NCBI GenBank assembly: GCA_039640505.1
Contig: CP046865.1
Span: 2,843,501 to 2,907,500 of the forward strand
Length of the DNA: 64,000 nucleotides
Direction of reading: 5' to 3'
Origin: Rhodobacteraceae bacterium Araon29
GTDB lineage: Bacteria > Pseudomonadota > Alphaproteobacteria > Rhodobacterales > Rhodobacteraceae
Below, one piece after another: positions 55,752-64,000 of this stretch; positions within the stretch are counted from its first letter, which is position 1; each line of letters starts with the position of its first letter. The position numbers and the translations under genes were made by a program. The notes under the pieces were generated by a model. The model ran no database searches and was not told the origin of the DNA. It was given only the letters and a program-made list of their open reading frames with translations.

Positions 55752-56537
55752 TTAAGCCCAAGGCGGTTTAGTTTTATTCAAGAAAGCCTCAATGCCGGCC
55801 TTGGCCTCAATACCTTCCCAGGTATCCGCAAGCCGCTTTATCGTGTCTTCGATCACCGCGTCATTTATTTTCGGCCCAAGCGCGCGCGCCAGCGCTTTTG
55901 AGGCAGTGACCGCCCCCGGGGCAACCTTTAGATAAGGTGTAACCTCGGCCTCAACGCGGGCGTCAAGTTGCTTGGCAGGCACGCAATCTGCAATCAGATC
56001 AAGCTCTCGGGCTTCTGGCGCTGCAAATATTCGCGCTGACATAAACACCCGCCTTGCTTTTCCTTCGCCCATACGGGCGATGACATAGGGGCTAATGGTT
56101 GCAGGGATGAGTCCAAGCCGGGTTTCGGTCAACCCGAATTTTGTATCGGTTTCAGCAATCACCACATCGCACACACACGCCATTCCAACGCCACCACCAA
56201 ACGCACCACCATGCACCACACCGATTAAGGGTAATAGCAGTTCATTCAAGCTCTGAAGCATCTGCGCCAGTTTTCGCGCCTCGGCCATGCGCCCAGCGCG
56301 ATCTGAGTTAATTTGAACCTTCATCCAGTCCAGATCGCCGCCAGCACAAAAAACATCTCCGGCCCCGCGAAGCACAACCACCCGCGCAGCAGGCTCTTTT
56401 GCAATGCTGCCCGCAAATTCGGTCAGTTCAGTAATCATCTGCGCCGATAGCGCATTTTTCTTATCTGGCCGATTGAGGGTTAGGTGCACCACCCCGCGGG
56501 CGTCAATTTCCGTTGTAATAGCGGTAAATTTATTCAT
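55752..56537 (-). CDS. Enoyl-CoA hydratase/isomerase family, probable methylglutaconyl-CoA hydratase
   Basis: A 261-aa crotonase-fold enzyme. The oxyanion loop VHGGAFGGGVGMACVCDVVI and the catalytic TETRLGLIPATI are present. The one-base gap to the HMG-CoA lyase gene indicates the methylglutaconyl-CoA hydratase step (LiuC) of leucine breakdown. The other crotonases (fatty acid beta-oxidation) remain possible from sequence alone. Confidence 0.88.
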   Translation of the reverse strand: MNKFTAITTEIDARGVVHLTLNRPDKKNALSAQMITELTEFAGSIAKEPAARVVVLRGAGDVFCAGGDLDWMKVQINSDRAGRMAEARKLAQMLQSLNELLLPLIGVVHGGAFGGGVGMACVCDVVIAETDTKFGLTETRLGLIPATISPYVIARMGEGKARRVFMSARIFAAPEARELDLIADCVPAKQLDARVEAEVTPYLKVAPGAVTASKALARALGPKINDAVIEDTIKRLADTWEGIEAKAGIEAFLNKTKPPWA

Positions 56538-56538
56538 T

Positions 56539-57390
56539 TCAATTCCTTAACTCTTTGGCAAACTCTGCAGCGTTCTTTAGCCTTTGCACATCAAGCCCGG
56601 TGTCAAATCCCAGACTGGCAAGACGCTGAGCCACAGCTTCAGTGGCGACATTGCCCTTGGCACCCGGGGCATAAGGACACCCGCCCAAACCGCCAACAGC
56701 CGCATCAAACACCCGCACCCCCCGTGCAAGTGACGTTTCAATGTTGGCCAGCGCTTGTCCGTTGGTGTCGTGATAATGACCGGCCAGAACGGCAGCGGGC
56801 AATCGCTCTAAAACCGCATCAAGCAAAGCATTGATTGTTTTGGGCGTGGCTGCGCCAATCGTATCCCCAAGGCTGATTTCATAACATCCCATATCGAACA
56901 AATCTTGCGCAACCTCTGCTACCGTATCAGGCTGCACGGCGCCATCATAAGGGCATTCGGTGATGCAGGACACATATCCACGCACCGGAATATTTGCCGC
57001 CTGGGCCGCCTCAATGATTGGCACGAAGCGGGCAAGGCTTTCCGCGATGGAACAATTGATATTGGCTTGGCTAAAGCCTTCCGAGGCCGCGCCAAAAATC
57101 GCCACCTCATCAGCATTGGCCGCCACGGCATTTGCAAACCCGCGCGCATTTGGCGTCAGGGCTGCATAAACCACACCTACGCGGCGTTCGATTGCGCTTA
57201 AAACCTCGGTGGCATCGGCCATTTGCGGCACCCACTTGGGGCTGACAAAACTTGTCACCTCAATTTTTTGAAATCCGCAGGCTGACAGATCGTTGACGAG
57301 TTTGATTTTGTCTTTGGCAGCAATGGACCGGGGTTCGTTTTGAAGCCCATCGCGCGGGCCAACTTCAAACAATGTAACAGCGTCAGCCAT
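56539..57390 (-). CDS. mvaB: Hydroxymethylglutaryl-CoA lyase
   Basis: Cleaves HMG-CoA to acetyl-CoA and acetoacetate, the last step of leucine degradation. The 283-aa TIM-barrel has FEVGPRDGLQNEPRSI at the N-terminus, the divalent-metal HYHDTNGQAL and the signature VGGLGGCPYAPGAKGN with the active-site Cys. One base separates it from the hydratase, so they form a two-gene unit. The usual upstream partners (isovaleryl-CoA dehydrogenase, methylcrotonyl-CoA carboxylase) are not here. Confidence 0.95.
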   Translation of the reverse strand: MADAVTLFEVGPRDGLQNEPRSIAAKDKIKLVNDLSACGFQKIEVTSFVSPKWVPQMADATEVLSAIERRVGVVYAALTPNARGFANAVAANADEVAIFGAASEGFSQANINCSIAESLARFVPIIEAAQAANIPVRGYVSCITECPYDGAVQPDTVAEVAQDLFDMGCYEISLGDTIGAATPKTINALLDAVLERLPAAVLAGHYHDTNGQALANIETSLARGVRVFDAAVGGLGGCPYAPGAKGNVATEAVAQRLASLGFDTGLDVQRLKNAAEFAKELRN

Positions 57391-57550
57391 ATGATATCCC
57401 TGTTTTTGTCATTTTGCCTATGCGGCCTATACCTTTGGGCCACTCTAAAGCTGGCCCAATAGAAAGTGCAACCCAACTGTTTTAATTGTGGTTGCCGCCC
57501 GCGCCAGAATTGCGCATTAATGCAGGAAAGTTGAAATCACGGATATACGC

Positions 57551-58837
57551 ATGCTGGAAAACACTCCCGGGTTACTGAGCTCTGTTCGCGATCGATTTGC
57601 CCATGTCGATACCTGCCCCTTTGAAGGCAAAAGAGTTTTTTTTGAAAACGCTGGCGGGGCGTTGACGTTAAAAACTGTTGTGGATACCTCGGCTAAATTT
57701 GCTGCCATTCCGGACAATCAGGGCCGCGATAATCCGGCCAGCGATGCGCTTGTGGCCATCATTGCTAAAGCCAAATCGGATATGCAGGTGCTGTTAAATT
57801 CGAGTGGAGGTCAGTTTTTTGTCGGCGAAAGTGGCACCGAGCTTTTATTCAGGCTGATTAGAAATGCAATCATGGCCGCCCCGGAAGGCGGCTCTGTGCT
57901 GGGCTGTTCGCTGGAACATCCCGCATCGCGCAGCGCCGCGCAGCATTGGGCCAAGATTTCCGGCAGACCCTATGTCAATGTGCCCCATAATGTGGAAACC
58001 GGCAGTGTGGACGCCGCCGATTATGCCGCTTTGGTCACCGCTGATACCCGCGTTGCCACCATTTTGCACACTTCGCCTGTGACTGGCATGGGGGTCGATG
58101 TAGCTGCGGTTTCTAAAGCCATTCGGGCTGTCGCGCCCGACTGCTATATTATTGTTGATGGCATCCAGCACGCGGCACATGGGGCCATTGATCTCGATAG
58201 CTACGATGTCGACGGCTATGCCATCTCACCCTATAAAATGTTCTCGCGCCATGGCTATGGCCTTGCATGGGTGGCAGATCGGCTAACCGATCAACCGCAC
58301 GAGCAGCTCATCGGCGGGCCTGAGCAGGCTTGGGAATTTGGCACCCGTGATACGGGCGCCTATGCAACACTTTCGGATGTTGCCTCACATTTTGAATGGC
58401 TCGGCTCGCAGTTTACCAGTTCAACAGACCGGCGCGACAAGATTGTCGCGGCGGGTCAGGCGATCCATGCCCACGAGGCTATGCTGACGGATGCCATGCT
58501 TTATGGCACCGGAAATTTATCCGGACTGAGCGAATTGCCCGGGGTTGAGATTGTCGGCGGGATTGATAACCCTAGGCGCGAAGGGCTGGTGTCGATGCGC
58601 ATAAAAGGATGGGCCTCTGCTGATCTGGTCACCGCGCTGCGCGGCTATGGTATTCGCACCCATACGCGCAAGGATGACCATTATTCCGGTAATATTTTAA
58701 CCCCTATGGGGTGGACAGATTGCGTTCGTATTTCGCTATGTCATTACAACAGCCTAAACGAAGTCAGCGCGCTTTTGTCTGCCGTGGCCAAACTCAGCCA
58801 AAGCGCTGCGCATTCGCCAAACTCGGCTAAGCGTTAG
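57551..58837 (+). CDS. Class V aminotransferase / cysteine desulfurase-like protein
   Basis: A 428-aa PLP enzyme of fold type I, class V. It has FFENAGGALTLKTV near the start, the aspartate in DGIQHAAHGAIDL that contacts the pyridine N, and the PLP lysine in AISPYKMFSRHGYG. Cysteine desulfurases, isopenicillin-N epimerase-like and selenocysteine lyase-like proteins share these marks, so the reaction is unknown; the typical active Cys of a desulfurase is not evident. It lies between HMG-CoA lyase and a GntR regulator, which may control it. Confidence 0.85.
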   Translation: MLENTPGLLSSVRDRFAHVDTCPFEGKRVFFENAGGALTLKTVVDTSAKFAAIPDNQGRDNPASDALVAIIAKAKSDMQVLLNSSGGQFFVGESGTELLFRLIRNAIMAAPEGGSVLGCSLEHPASRSAAQHWAKISGRPYVNVPHNVETGSVDAADYAALVTADTRVATILHTSPVTGMGVDVAAVSKAIRAVAPDCYIIVDGIQHAAHGAIDLDSYDVDGYAISPYKMFSRHGYGLAWVADRLTDQPHEQLIGGPEQAWEFGTRDTGAYATLSDVASHFEWLGSQFTSSTDRRDKIVAAGQAIHAHEAMLTDAMLYGTGNLSGLSELPGVEIVGGIDNPRREGLVSMRIKGWASADLVTALRGYGIRTHTRKDDHYSGNILTPMGWTDCVRISLCHYNSLNEVSALLSAVAKLSQSAAHSPNSAKR

Positions 58838-58997
58838 GCAGGCTAAAAGACCTTTGCCTGCAATTGCGTTTCTGCAAAGGCACAATTGCCCAATCTTTAT
58901 TACCCTGAACAATGTTTACACTTCCCTGCAGCATGAAGTGGTGTAGAATACACTGTACGCAGCCAATTGCATTATTTTTTGGAAGACCCTTTTTCTT

Positions 58998-59765
58998 ATG
59001 ACGCTACGCGAATTTATTAAACCATGTAACTTCACCAAACGAGGCGATGGGCCAAAATACTTGCAGCTGCGCAACTTAATCAGAAAAGCAATTCTGTCCG
59101 GTGCCCTAGAGCACCACGATGCTTTACCAGCCGAACGAGATTTGGCAGAGTTTTCCGGTTTATCCCGGGTCACTGTGCGAAATGCTATTAAAGCTCTTGT
59201 GCGCGAGGGAACCCTTGTCCAAAGAAGAGGCTCTGGCTCATTTGTGTCCGCCTCTCCTAATGACATGCAACAATCAACGACACTGCTTGCCTCTTTTTCC
59301 ACTGAAATGGCGCGGCGCGGCTTAACCGCGCGATCAACCTGGATAAAAAGAGGCCATTTTCACCCATCACCAGACGAAATATTTGCCTTGGGCCTTCCCC
59401 AAAAGTCCATGGTATCTCGGTTAATGCGTGTGCGCTATGCGGATGATCGCTCAATGGCGGTTGAGCGCACTGCGCTTCCAGTTACAATATTGCCAGAGCC
59501 TAATATTGTTACAAACTCGCTTTATGCAACCTTAGAAGAATTGGGCAATGCGCCGGTACGCGCCGTGCAAAAGATATCAGCGATTAATCTAAGAAAAGCC
59601 GATGCAGAATTATTGAATATTCCCGAGGGATCTGCCGGTTTGAAAATTGAACGGGTCGCCTATCTAGCCAATGGGATGGCATCAGAATTCACCCTTTCGC
59701 TCTATCGCGGCGATGCTTATGAGTTTGTCGCCGACCTTTCACCAAAGGAATTAGAGCACGCGTAG
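58998..59765 (+). CDS. GntR-family transcriptional regulator with UTRA domain
   Basis: A 255-aa regulator of the HutC subfamily. The N-terminal winged helix-turn-helix (LPAERDLAEFSGLSRVTVRN, by pattern) is followed by a UTRA ligand-binding domain (about 90-250). HutC-type regulators sense small molecules such as amino-sugar or amino-acid derivatives. The gene lies 160 bp after the class V aminotransferase on the same strand. Target and ligand are unknown; local control of the aminotransferase is inference. Confidence 0.92.
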   Translation: MTLREFIKPCNFTKRGDGPKYLQLRNLIRKAILSGALEHHDALPAERDLAEFSGLSRVTVRNAIKALVREGTLVQRRGSGSFVSASPNDMQQSTTLLASFSTEMARRGLTARSTWIKRGHFHPSPDEIFALGLPQKSMVSRLMRVRYADDRSMAVERTALPVTILPEPNIVTNSLYATLEELGNAPVRAVQKISAINLRKADAELLNIPEGSAGLKIERVAYLANGMASEFTLSLYRGDAYEFVADLSPKELEHA

Positions 59766-59840
59766 ACTTTCTACCATAAAACTTTCCGAGGTCACTGGCT
59801 TTTGGGGCGTTAAGCCTCTTCGACGCATGGAAACAAATGA

Positions 59841-61439
59841 TTACCCGATTGCAATGGCCTTCACATCTTCGTCAATGAACGGCACATATTGCTCAAAATT
59901 ATCAGCGAACATTTTTACTAGTTTTTGCGCCTGTACCTCATAGGCTGCACCATCGGTCCAAGTCTTTTTGGGATCAAGCAACTCCGGGTCAACGCCGGGC
60001 GCAGTGATCGGCACATCAAATGCAAAGTTCATATCTTTGCGAAACTCTACTTCTGACAATGATCCATTCAGAGCCGCTGTTAGCAGCGACCGAGTGGCTT
60101 TAATTGGCATCCGCTGCCCCGTGCCGTAGGCGCCGCCGGTCCAGCCAGTGTTGACCAACCAGCAGGTTGCGCCGTGACTGGCGATCTTTGAGCGCAATAA
60201 ATTACCATAGATTTCAGGGCGGCGCGGCATAAACGGTGCCCCAAAACAGGTTGAAAAGGTCGGCTCGGGTTCCGTGACCCCGCGCTCGGTTCCGGCCACT
60301 TTTGACGTAAATCCAGACAGGAAATGATACATCGCCTGCGCCGGCGAGAGCCGGGCAATGGGCGGCAAAACGCCAAACGCATCACAGGTCAGCATAATAA
60401 TATTTTTTGGATGACCACCCAGAGCAGTATCCGAGGCATTCTCAATATACTCAAGCGGGTAGGCACAGCGCATGTTGGCGGTCAAACTGTCATCATCAAA
60501 ATCAAGTTCTTTGGTGTCCGCATCAAACACCATATTTTCAATAACTGTCCCAAATTTGCGCGTGGTTGCATAGATTTCAGGCTCTGCCTCAGCGCTTAAA
60601 TTTATTGTTTTGGCATAGCAGCCGCCTTCAAAATTAAACGTGCCACGATCCGACCAGCCATGTTCGTCATCACCGATCAAAGTTCGCAAAGGATCTGCCG
60701 AGAGCGTTGTTTTGCCAGTGCCAGACAAGCCAAAGAACACCGCTGTGTCCACCGGGTTTCCGGTTGCGTGGTTGGCCGAGCAATGCATCGGCATGATATT
60801 TTTTTCGGGCAGCAAATAATTGAGCAGAGTGAACACAGATTTTTTGTTCTCTCCGGCATATTCGGTCCCACCGATCAAAATAAGCTTTTGATCAAAGTTC
60901 ATCGCAATCACTGTTTCGCTGCGGCAATCATGGCGCGCAGGATCCGCTTGAAAACTTGGGCAGTTGATCACTGTGAAATCAGGCAAAAATTGATCCAGCG
61001 CCGCGCGCTCGGGTCGGCGCAGCATGTGGCGGATAAACAGCCCATGCCAGGCCAATTCTGTCACCATGCGGATATTGATGGATACCAATGGGTCCGCTCC
61101 GGCAATTAGATCCTGTACAAAGTAGTCATTGCCGCGCATATGGCTGAGCATATCATCGCGCAACCGATCAAATCCTTGTCTGGACATTTTGGCGTTATTT
61201 TCCCACCAGATATGATCGGCAACGCTATCGGTGTACACCACATGCTTGTCTTTGGGTGATCGGCCGGTGAATTTTCCAGTGCTGACCAAAAAAGTGCCGC
61301 CCTGCCCCAATATGCCTTCCTCGCGTTTCAATGCAGCGGCAACCAAGTCTGGCTCTGAATCGTTGTAATAGACATTTCCCAACCCGGTGATCCCTTGATC
61401 TTTGAGTTGGTGCTGCGGGTTTACCCGTCCAAATGTCAT
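59841..61439 (-). CDS. pckA: Phosphoenolpyruvate carboxykinase (ATP)
   Basis: Converts oxaloacetate and ATP to PEP and CO2, the entry to gluconeogenesis. The 532-aa protein carries [16 protein letters not shown], the P-loop [16 protein letters not shown], the metal site [11 protein letters not shown] and [16 protein letters not shown] take the second of two adjacent ATGs (61439) because AGGAG then sits 8 bp away; the first (61442) adds one Met. It diverges from chvI across a 354-bp regulatory region containing a 14-bp direct repeat. Coupling to the ChvI/ChvG system fits the known association in Rhodobacterales. Confidence 0.97.
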   Translation of the reverse strand: MTFGRVNPQHQLKDQGITGLGNVYYNDSEPDLVAAALKREEGILGQGGTFLVSTGKFTGRSPKDKHVVYTDSVADHIWWENNAKMSRQGFDRLRDDMLSHMRGNDYFVQDLIAGADPLVSINIRMVTELAWHGLFIRHMLRRPERAALDQFLPDFTVINCPSFQADPARHDCRSETVIAMNFDQKLILIGGTEYAGENKKSVFTLLNYLLPEKNIMPMHCSANHATGNPVDTAVFFGLSGTGKTTLSADPLRTLIGDDEHGWSDRGTFNFEGGCYAKTINLSAEAEPEIYATTRKFGTVIENMVFDADTKELDFDDDSLTANMRCAYPLEYIENASDTALGGHPKNIIMLTCDAFGVLPPIARLSPAQAMYHFLSGFTSKVAGTERGVTEPEPTFSTCFGAPFMPRRPEIYGNLLRSKIASHGATCWLVNTGWTGGAYGTGQRMPIKATRSLLTAALNGSLSEVEFRKDMNFAFDVPITAPGVDPELLDPKKTWTDGAAYEVQAQKLVKMFADNFEQYVPFIDEDVKAIAIG

Positions 61440-61793
61440 CATACTACTCCTGGCGCAGAGCCTGCGCATTTAAGTTTCTTAAAAAAGCCAAAGTATCACT
61501 ACACCGCCCTAATCTGCAGGCCGTATCGCCGCAGACCCTTTTTCTTTAACATGTTGTTTAACAAGGTGAATAGGGCGCAGCACTGCCGTTAGCGCAACCA
61601 TTCCCAAGTTAGCGCAACCATGTTCACTATGGGAAACAGAGAGGTCGTAAATTGCCGCAATTCTGCTGTTAAAAATCGCAATTTGCTGTTTTTTTGGAAC
61701 AAAAGCAGACGAATCACGTTTTGCCATTGATTAAATCCATACGAAAAAGGCATACTCTGACCAATCTATTGGGATTAATGTGAAAGAGATTTT
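61440..61793. promoter_or_regulatory. pckA-chvI regulatory region with GTTAGCGCAACCAT direct repeat
   Basis: This 354-bp gap between divergent pckA and chvI contains no gene. GTTAGCGCAACCAT occurs at 61588-61601 and again at 61608-61621, a 20-bp pitch (about two helical turns), so a dimeric regulator could bind both on one DNA face. GTTAGCGC followed by AAC is a loose GCGC-centred inverted motif, as found for LacI- and GntR-type operators. It lies about 150 bp before pckA and 175 bp before chvI, so either could be the target. Confidence 0.6.
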
Positions 61794-62498
61794 ATGTCAA
61801 AAATTGCTTTGGTAGATGATGACCGCAACATTTTAACATCAGTATCAATGACCTTGGAAACCGAAGGCTTTGATGTTGATACATACACAGATGGACAGTC
61901 CGCGTTGGATGCATTTAGTCGCTCAATGCCAGATTTGGCAATTTTAGACATTAAAATGCCTCGTATGGATGAGATGGACTTGCTGCAAAGATTGCGGCAG
62001 AAGTCATCCTTACCAGTAATTTTTCTGACTTCGAAAGATGACGAAATAGATGAAATATTAGGCTTGCGCATGGGGGCAGACGATTATGTGACCAAGCCAT
62101 TTTCCCAGCGGCTTTTACTTGAGCGCATCCGCTCATTGTTGCGCCGCAAAGATGCAAATGAAGGAAACTTTGTCGGAGAAGAAACCGAAGACACCAAAGT
62201 TTTGGTACGCGGCGAGCTTTCGATCGACCCCCTGCGCCATTCTGTGACATGGAAAGGCTTGAGTGTAACCTTGACAGTAACCGAGTTCTTGCTGCTGCAA
62301 GCGCTGGCGCAACGCCCCGGATTTGTCAAAACCCGTGATCAGTTGATGGATGTAGCATATGACGAGCAGATTTATGTCGATGACCGCACGATTGACAGCC
62401 ATATTAAACGCCTGCGCAAAAAAATGCGAAGCGTTGATAACAGTTTTTCCGCGATCGAAACCCTTTATGGGATTGGGTACCGTTACAACGAAGAATAA
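61794..62498 (+). CDS. chvI: Response regulator ChvI (OmpR family)
   Basis: Two-component DNA-binding regulator, 234 aa. The receiver has the acidic pocket VDDD, phospho-acceptor D52 in [11 protein letters not shown], and K in TKPFSQR; the C-terminal winged helix ([18 protein letters not shown], then [16 protein letters not shown]) binds DNA. Residue 60 is Glu where family members have Gly (MDG), a small deviation. It is followed by its kinase after 5 bp. The ChvI/ChvG (ExoR) system controls envelope and acid responses in alphaproteobacteria. Confidence 0.94.
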   Translation: MSKIALVDDDRNILTSVSMTLETEGFDVDTYTDGQSALDAFSRSMPDLAILDIKMPRMDEMDLLQRLRQKSSLPVIFLTSKDDEIDEILGLRMGADDYVTKPFSQRLLLERIRSLLRRKDANEGNFVGEETEDTKVLVRGELSIDPLRHSVTWKGLSVTLTVTEFLLLQALAQRPGFVKTRDQLMDVAYDEQIYVDDRTIDSHIKRLRKKMRSVDNSFSAIETLYGIGYRYNEE

Positions 62499-62503
62499 AA
62501 GCT

Positions 62504-64000
62504 ATGTCCAGCATTGACCCAATCAAACATCGCGACGACCCAGCGCTTGAAAAATCTGCGAAAACAATACACCAGCAGCGTCGCAATCGTCCAAATAAGC
62601 GAGAAACTGAAAGATCAACTTCGCGTTTAAATCATGGATTTTGGACATTTCGGCACTCTGCATTGACCCGTAGAATTGTTATTTTCAACCTCATTGCGCT
62701 GAATTGTCTGATCGCAGCAGCGCTGTATTTTTCTTCCACGCGTGAGAGTTTAGTCTTCCAGCGGTCACAGGCGATGGTTGTTGAAGCTGAGCTTGCAGCA
62801 AATATAATTTCTCTTCAGATGGCGCATGAGCAAGCAGAGCTGTCTGCACTTAGCGGGCTGAACAACATGCTCGCCCAGCTCAGGCTCAGTCATGGATCAT
62901 CGCTTTATGTTTTTGCCGACAAAGGCACGTTGATTGGTGAAATAGAAAATATGAACCGGACAGAAATCGGAAACGTGCTTTTTAGCCAGCCGCCTCAAAC
63001 TCCGATCACTGACGGGCTAAGCGCCATTTGGTCTGCTTTGAAATTGCTGAACCCGCAATCCAGTTCAGCAGAAACCGGGTCCGATGACCAAGAGGCTCAG
63101 GCGCGCAACCTCATAGGTCCAACCCTATTAGGTCAAACACAATTGATCCACCATCAACCTGGCAAAAACAGCAGTAATGTCACTGCGCTTACACCTATAT
63201 ACCAGTTCAACGCCGTAGTTGGGGTTGTCGCTTTGGTTAGCCCTGGAAATCAAATTGATGCCTTGGTCAAATCTGAGCAAGAACGAACCTTGCAACTCAT
63301 GTTAATCGGAACCCTGTTTTCGATCTTTTTAAGCGTTATTCTTGCCTCCTCAATATCAAACCCGCTTCGAGATCTGGCGAACGCTGCTGAGTTAGGGCGC
63401 GAAAAAAATGCCAAAAATGTAAGCCGCGGGCGGATTCGTATCCCTGATCTATCTGATCGGACGGACGAGATTGGACGCCTATCCTCTGCCCTGCGCGGCA
63501 TGGTCGAGGCCCTTTATGATCGCATCGAGTCTAATGAACAGTTTGCAGCAGATGTAGCGCATGAGATAAAAAATCCGCTGGCCTCTTTGCGCTCTGCAGT
63601 CGGCACTTTGCAGCGCAGCAAACGCGAGGACCACCGCACCAAACTGCTTGAAGTGATTGACCATGATGTCCGGCGTTTGGATCGGTTGGTCAGCGATATA
63701 TCAAACGCATCACGGTTGGACAGTGAATTGGTCAAAGAGGATCAAGAAACGTTCGATTTATTGGCTTTGGTTCGAAACCTTGCAGAGTATCTAGGCGCGG
63801 AAGCTCAGGACAAAGGCATAGATTTCATTTCTGACTTTCCGGATAAAATCATTCATGTAAGAGGCCTAGAGGCTAGGTTGGCACAGGTTTTTGTAAACTT
63901 GATCAGCAACGCGATTAGTTTTTGCCAAGACGGCGATGCTATCCGCATCTGGGTTCGGGTACGCGAAAATCGAGTGTTGGTGGTGGTTGAGGATACTGGC
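62504..64000 (+). CDS. chvG: Sensor histidine kinase ChvG, 3' end beyond the window
   Basis: Open from the ATG at 62504 to the window edge (499 codons). Order: a basic cytoplasmic N-terminus of about 50 residues, transmembrane helix 1 (about 54-76), a periplasmic domain (about 77-262), transmembrane helix 2 (about 264-286), HAMP, then the H-box ADVAHEIKNPLASLRSAV with His353, and the N-box VFVNLISNAISFCQDG near the right edge. It starts 5 bp after the chvI stop, so it is co-transcribed with it. Cut by the window end, so full length cannot be judged. Confidence 0.95.
   Translation, partial: MSSIDPIKHRDDPALEKSAKTIHQQRRNRPNKRETERSTSRLNHGFWTFRHSALTRRIVIFNLIALNCLIAAALYFSSTRESLVFQRSQAMVVEAELAANIISLQMAHEQAELSALSGLNNMLAQLRLSHGSSLYVFADKGTLIGEIENMNRTEIGNVLFSQPPQTPITDGLSAIWSALKLLNPQSSSAETGSDDQEAQARNLIGPTLLGQTQLIHHQPGKNSSNVTALTPIYQFNAVVGVVALVSPGNQIDALVKSEQERTLQLMLIGTLFSIFLSVILASSISNPLRDLANAAELGREKNAKNVSRGRIRIPDLSDRTDEIGRLSSALRGMVEALYDRIESNEQFAADVAHEIKNPLASLRSAVGTLQRSKREDHRTKLLEVIDHDVRRLDRLVSDISNASRLDSELVKEDQETFDLLALVRNLAEYLGAEAQDKGIDFISDFPDKIIHVRGLEARLAQVFVNLISNAISFCQDGDAIRIWVRVRENRVLVVVEDTG

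Overview
This window looks like chromosomal DNA from a marine alphaproteobacterium of the Rhodobacteraceae (Roseobacter group). The basis is gene content and order, not a database match: lgt-MidA-pgeF-Lrp-trxB, glnD-murJ-trpS, the RpoHII-type sigma factor, the pckA / chvI-chvG pair, DUF1150 beside Hsp20, a membrane-anchored MoeB, and a BapA-prefix adhesin with its own type I secretion genes. Base composition is moderate and fairly even; the most AT-rich stretch is about 51.9-52.4 kb. I see no rRNA, tRNA, CRISPR array, transposase, integrase or prophage. Most of the window is densely packed core genome with many TGATG, TAATG and ATGA start/stop overlaps.

Layout, left half. 0-3 kb: ubiK (partial, minus) diverges from the coupled set lgt, MidA-type methyltransferase and pgeF. 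3-8.2 kb: an Lrp/AsnC regulator diverges from trxB, followed by PhzF-like, DUF1150, Hsp20, YdcH, purE and purK. 8.2-11.7 kb: minus-strand EamA transporter, secreted alpha/beta hydrolase and stand-alone phnM, then a small membrane protein. 12-14.1 kb: groES-groEL with a TTGACA-type promoter, a CIRCE operator and a strong terminator. 14.2-20 kb: M3 oligopeptidase, moeB, dut, coaBC and rpoHII. 20-25.9 kb: cobP, a histidine phosphatase, comM/yifB, an HSL-type hydrolase, gshB, YraN and rsmI. 26-34.3 kb: a PBP-activator-like lipoprotein, glnD, murJ, a rhomboid-like protein lacking its serine, trpS and a branched-chain aminotransferase.

Layout, right half. 34.3-36.9 kb: a Usp and a VOC protein, then nfu-tsaB-rimI behind a perfect Irr-type palindrome. 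37.1-42.2 kb: a complete BMP/nucleoside-type ABC importer. 42.3-45.3 kb: TauE/SafE exporter with a TIGR02186 protein, an SDR and a thioesterase. 45.4-51.9 kb: a full type I secretion operon (adhesin, TolC-like lipoprotein, ABC exporter, HlyD adaptor). 52.4-59.8 kb: aldo/keto reductase and flavin reductase, a Sel1 protein start-to-start with a di-haem peroxidase, methylglutaconyl-CoA hydratase and HMG-CoA lyase, a class V aminotransferase and a GntR regulator. 59.8-64 kb: pckA diverges from chvI-chvG; chvG runs off the end.

How the genes fit together. Groups serve envelope biogenesis (lgt, pgeF, murJ, PBP activator), redox and stress (trxB, gshB, groESL, Hsp20, RpoHII, peroxidase), nitrogen control (glnD), Fe-S and translation quality (nfu-tsaB-rimI), uptake (BMP importer) and surface attachment (type I secretion/BapA-like locus). 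I found no obviously novel defence or mobile system. The most rewarding non-standard signals are regulatory (Irr palindrome at nfu, tandem repeats at pckA and at lrp/trxB, structured leaders) and a few genes with unusual architecture (serine-less rhomboid, comM reading into the opposite gene, CATATG start-to-start pair, minimal BapA-like secretion locus).
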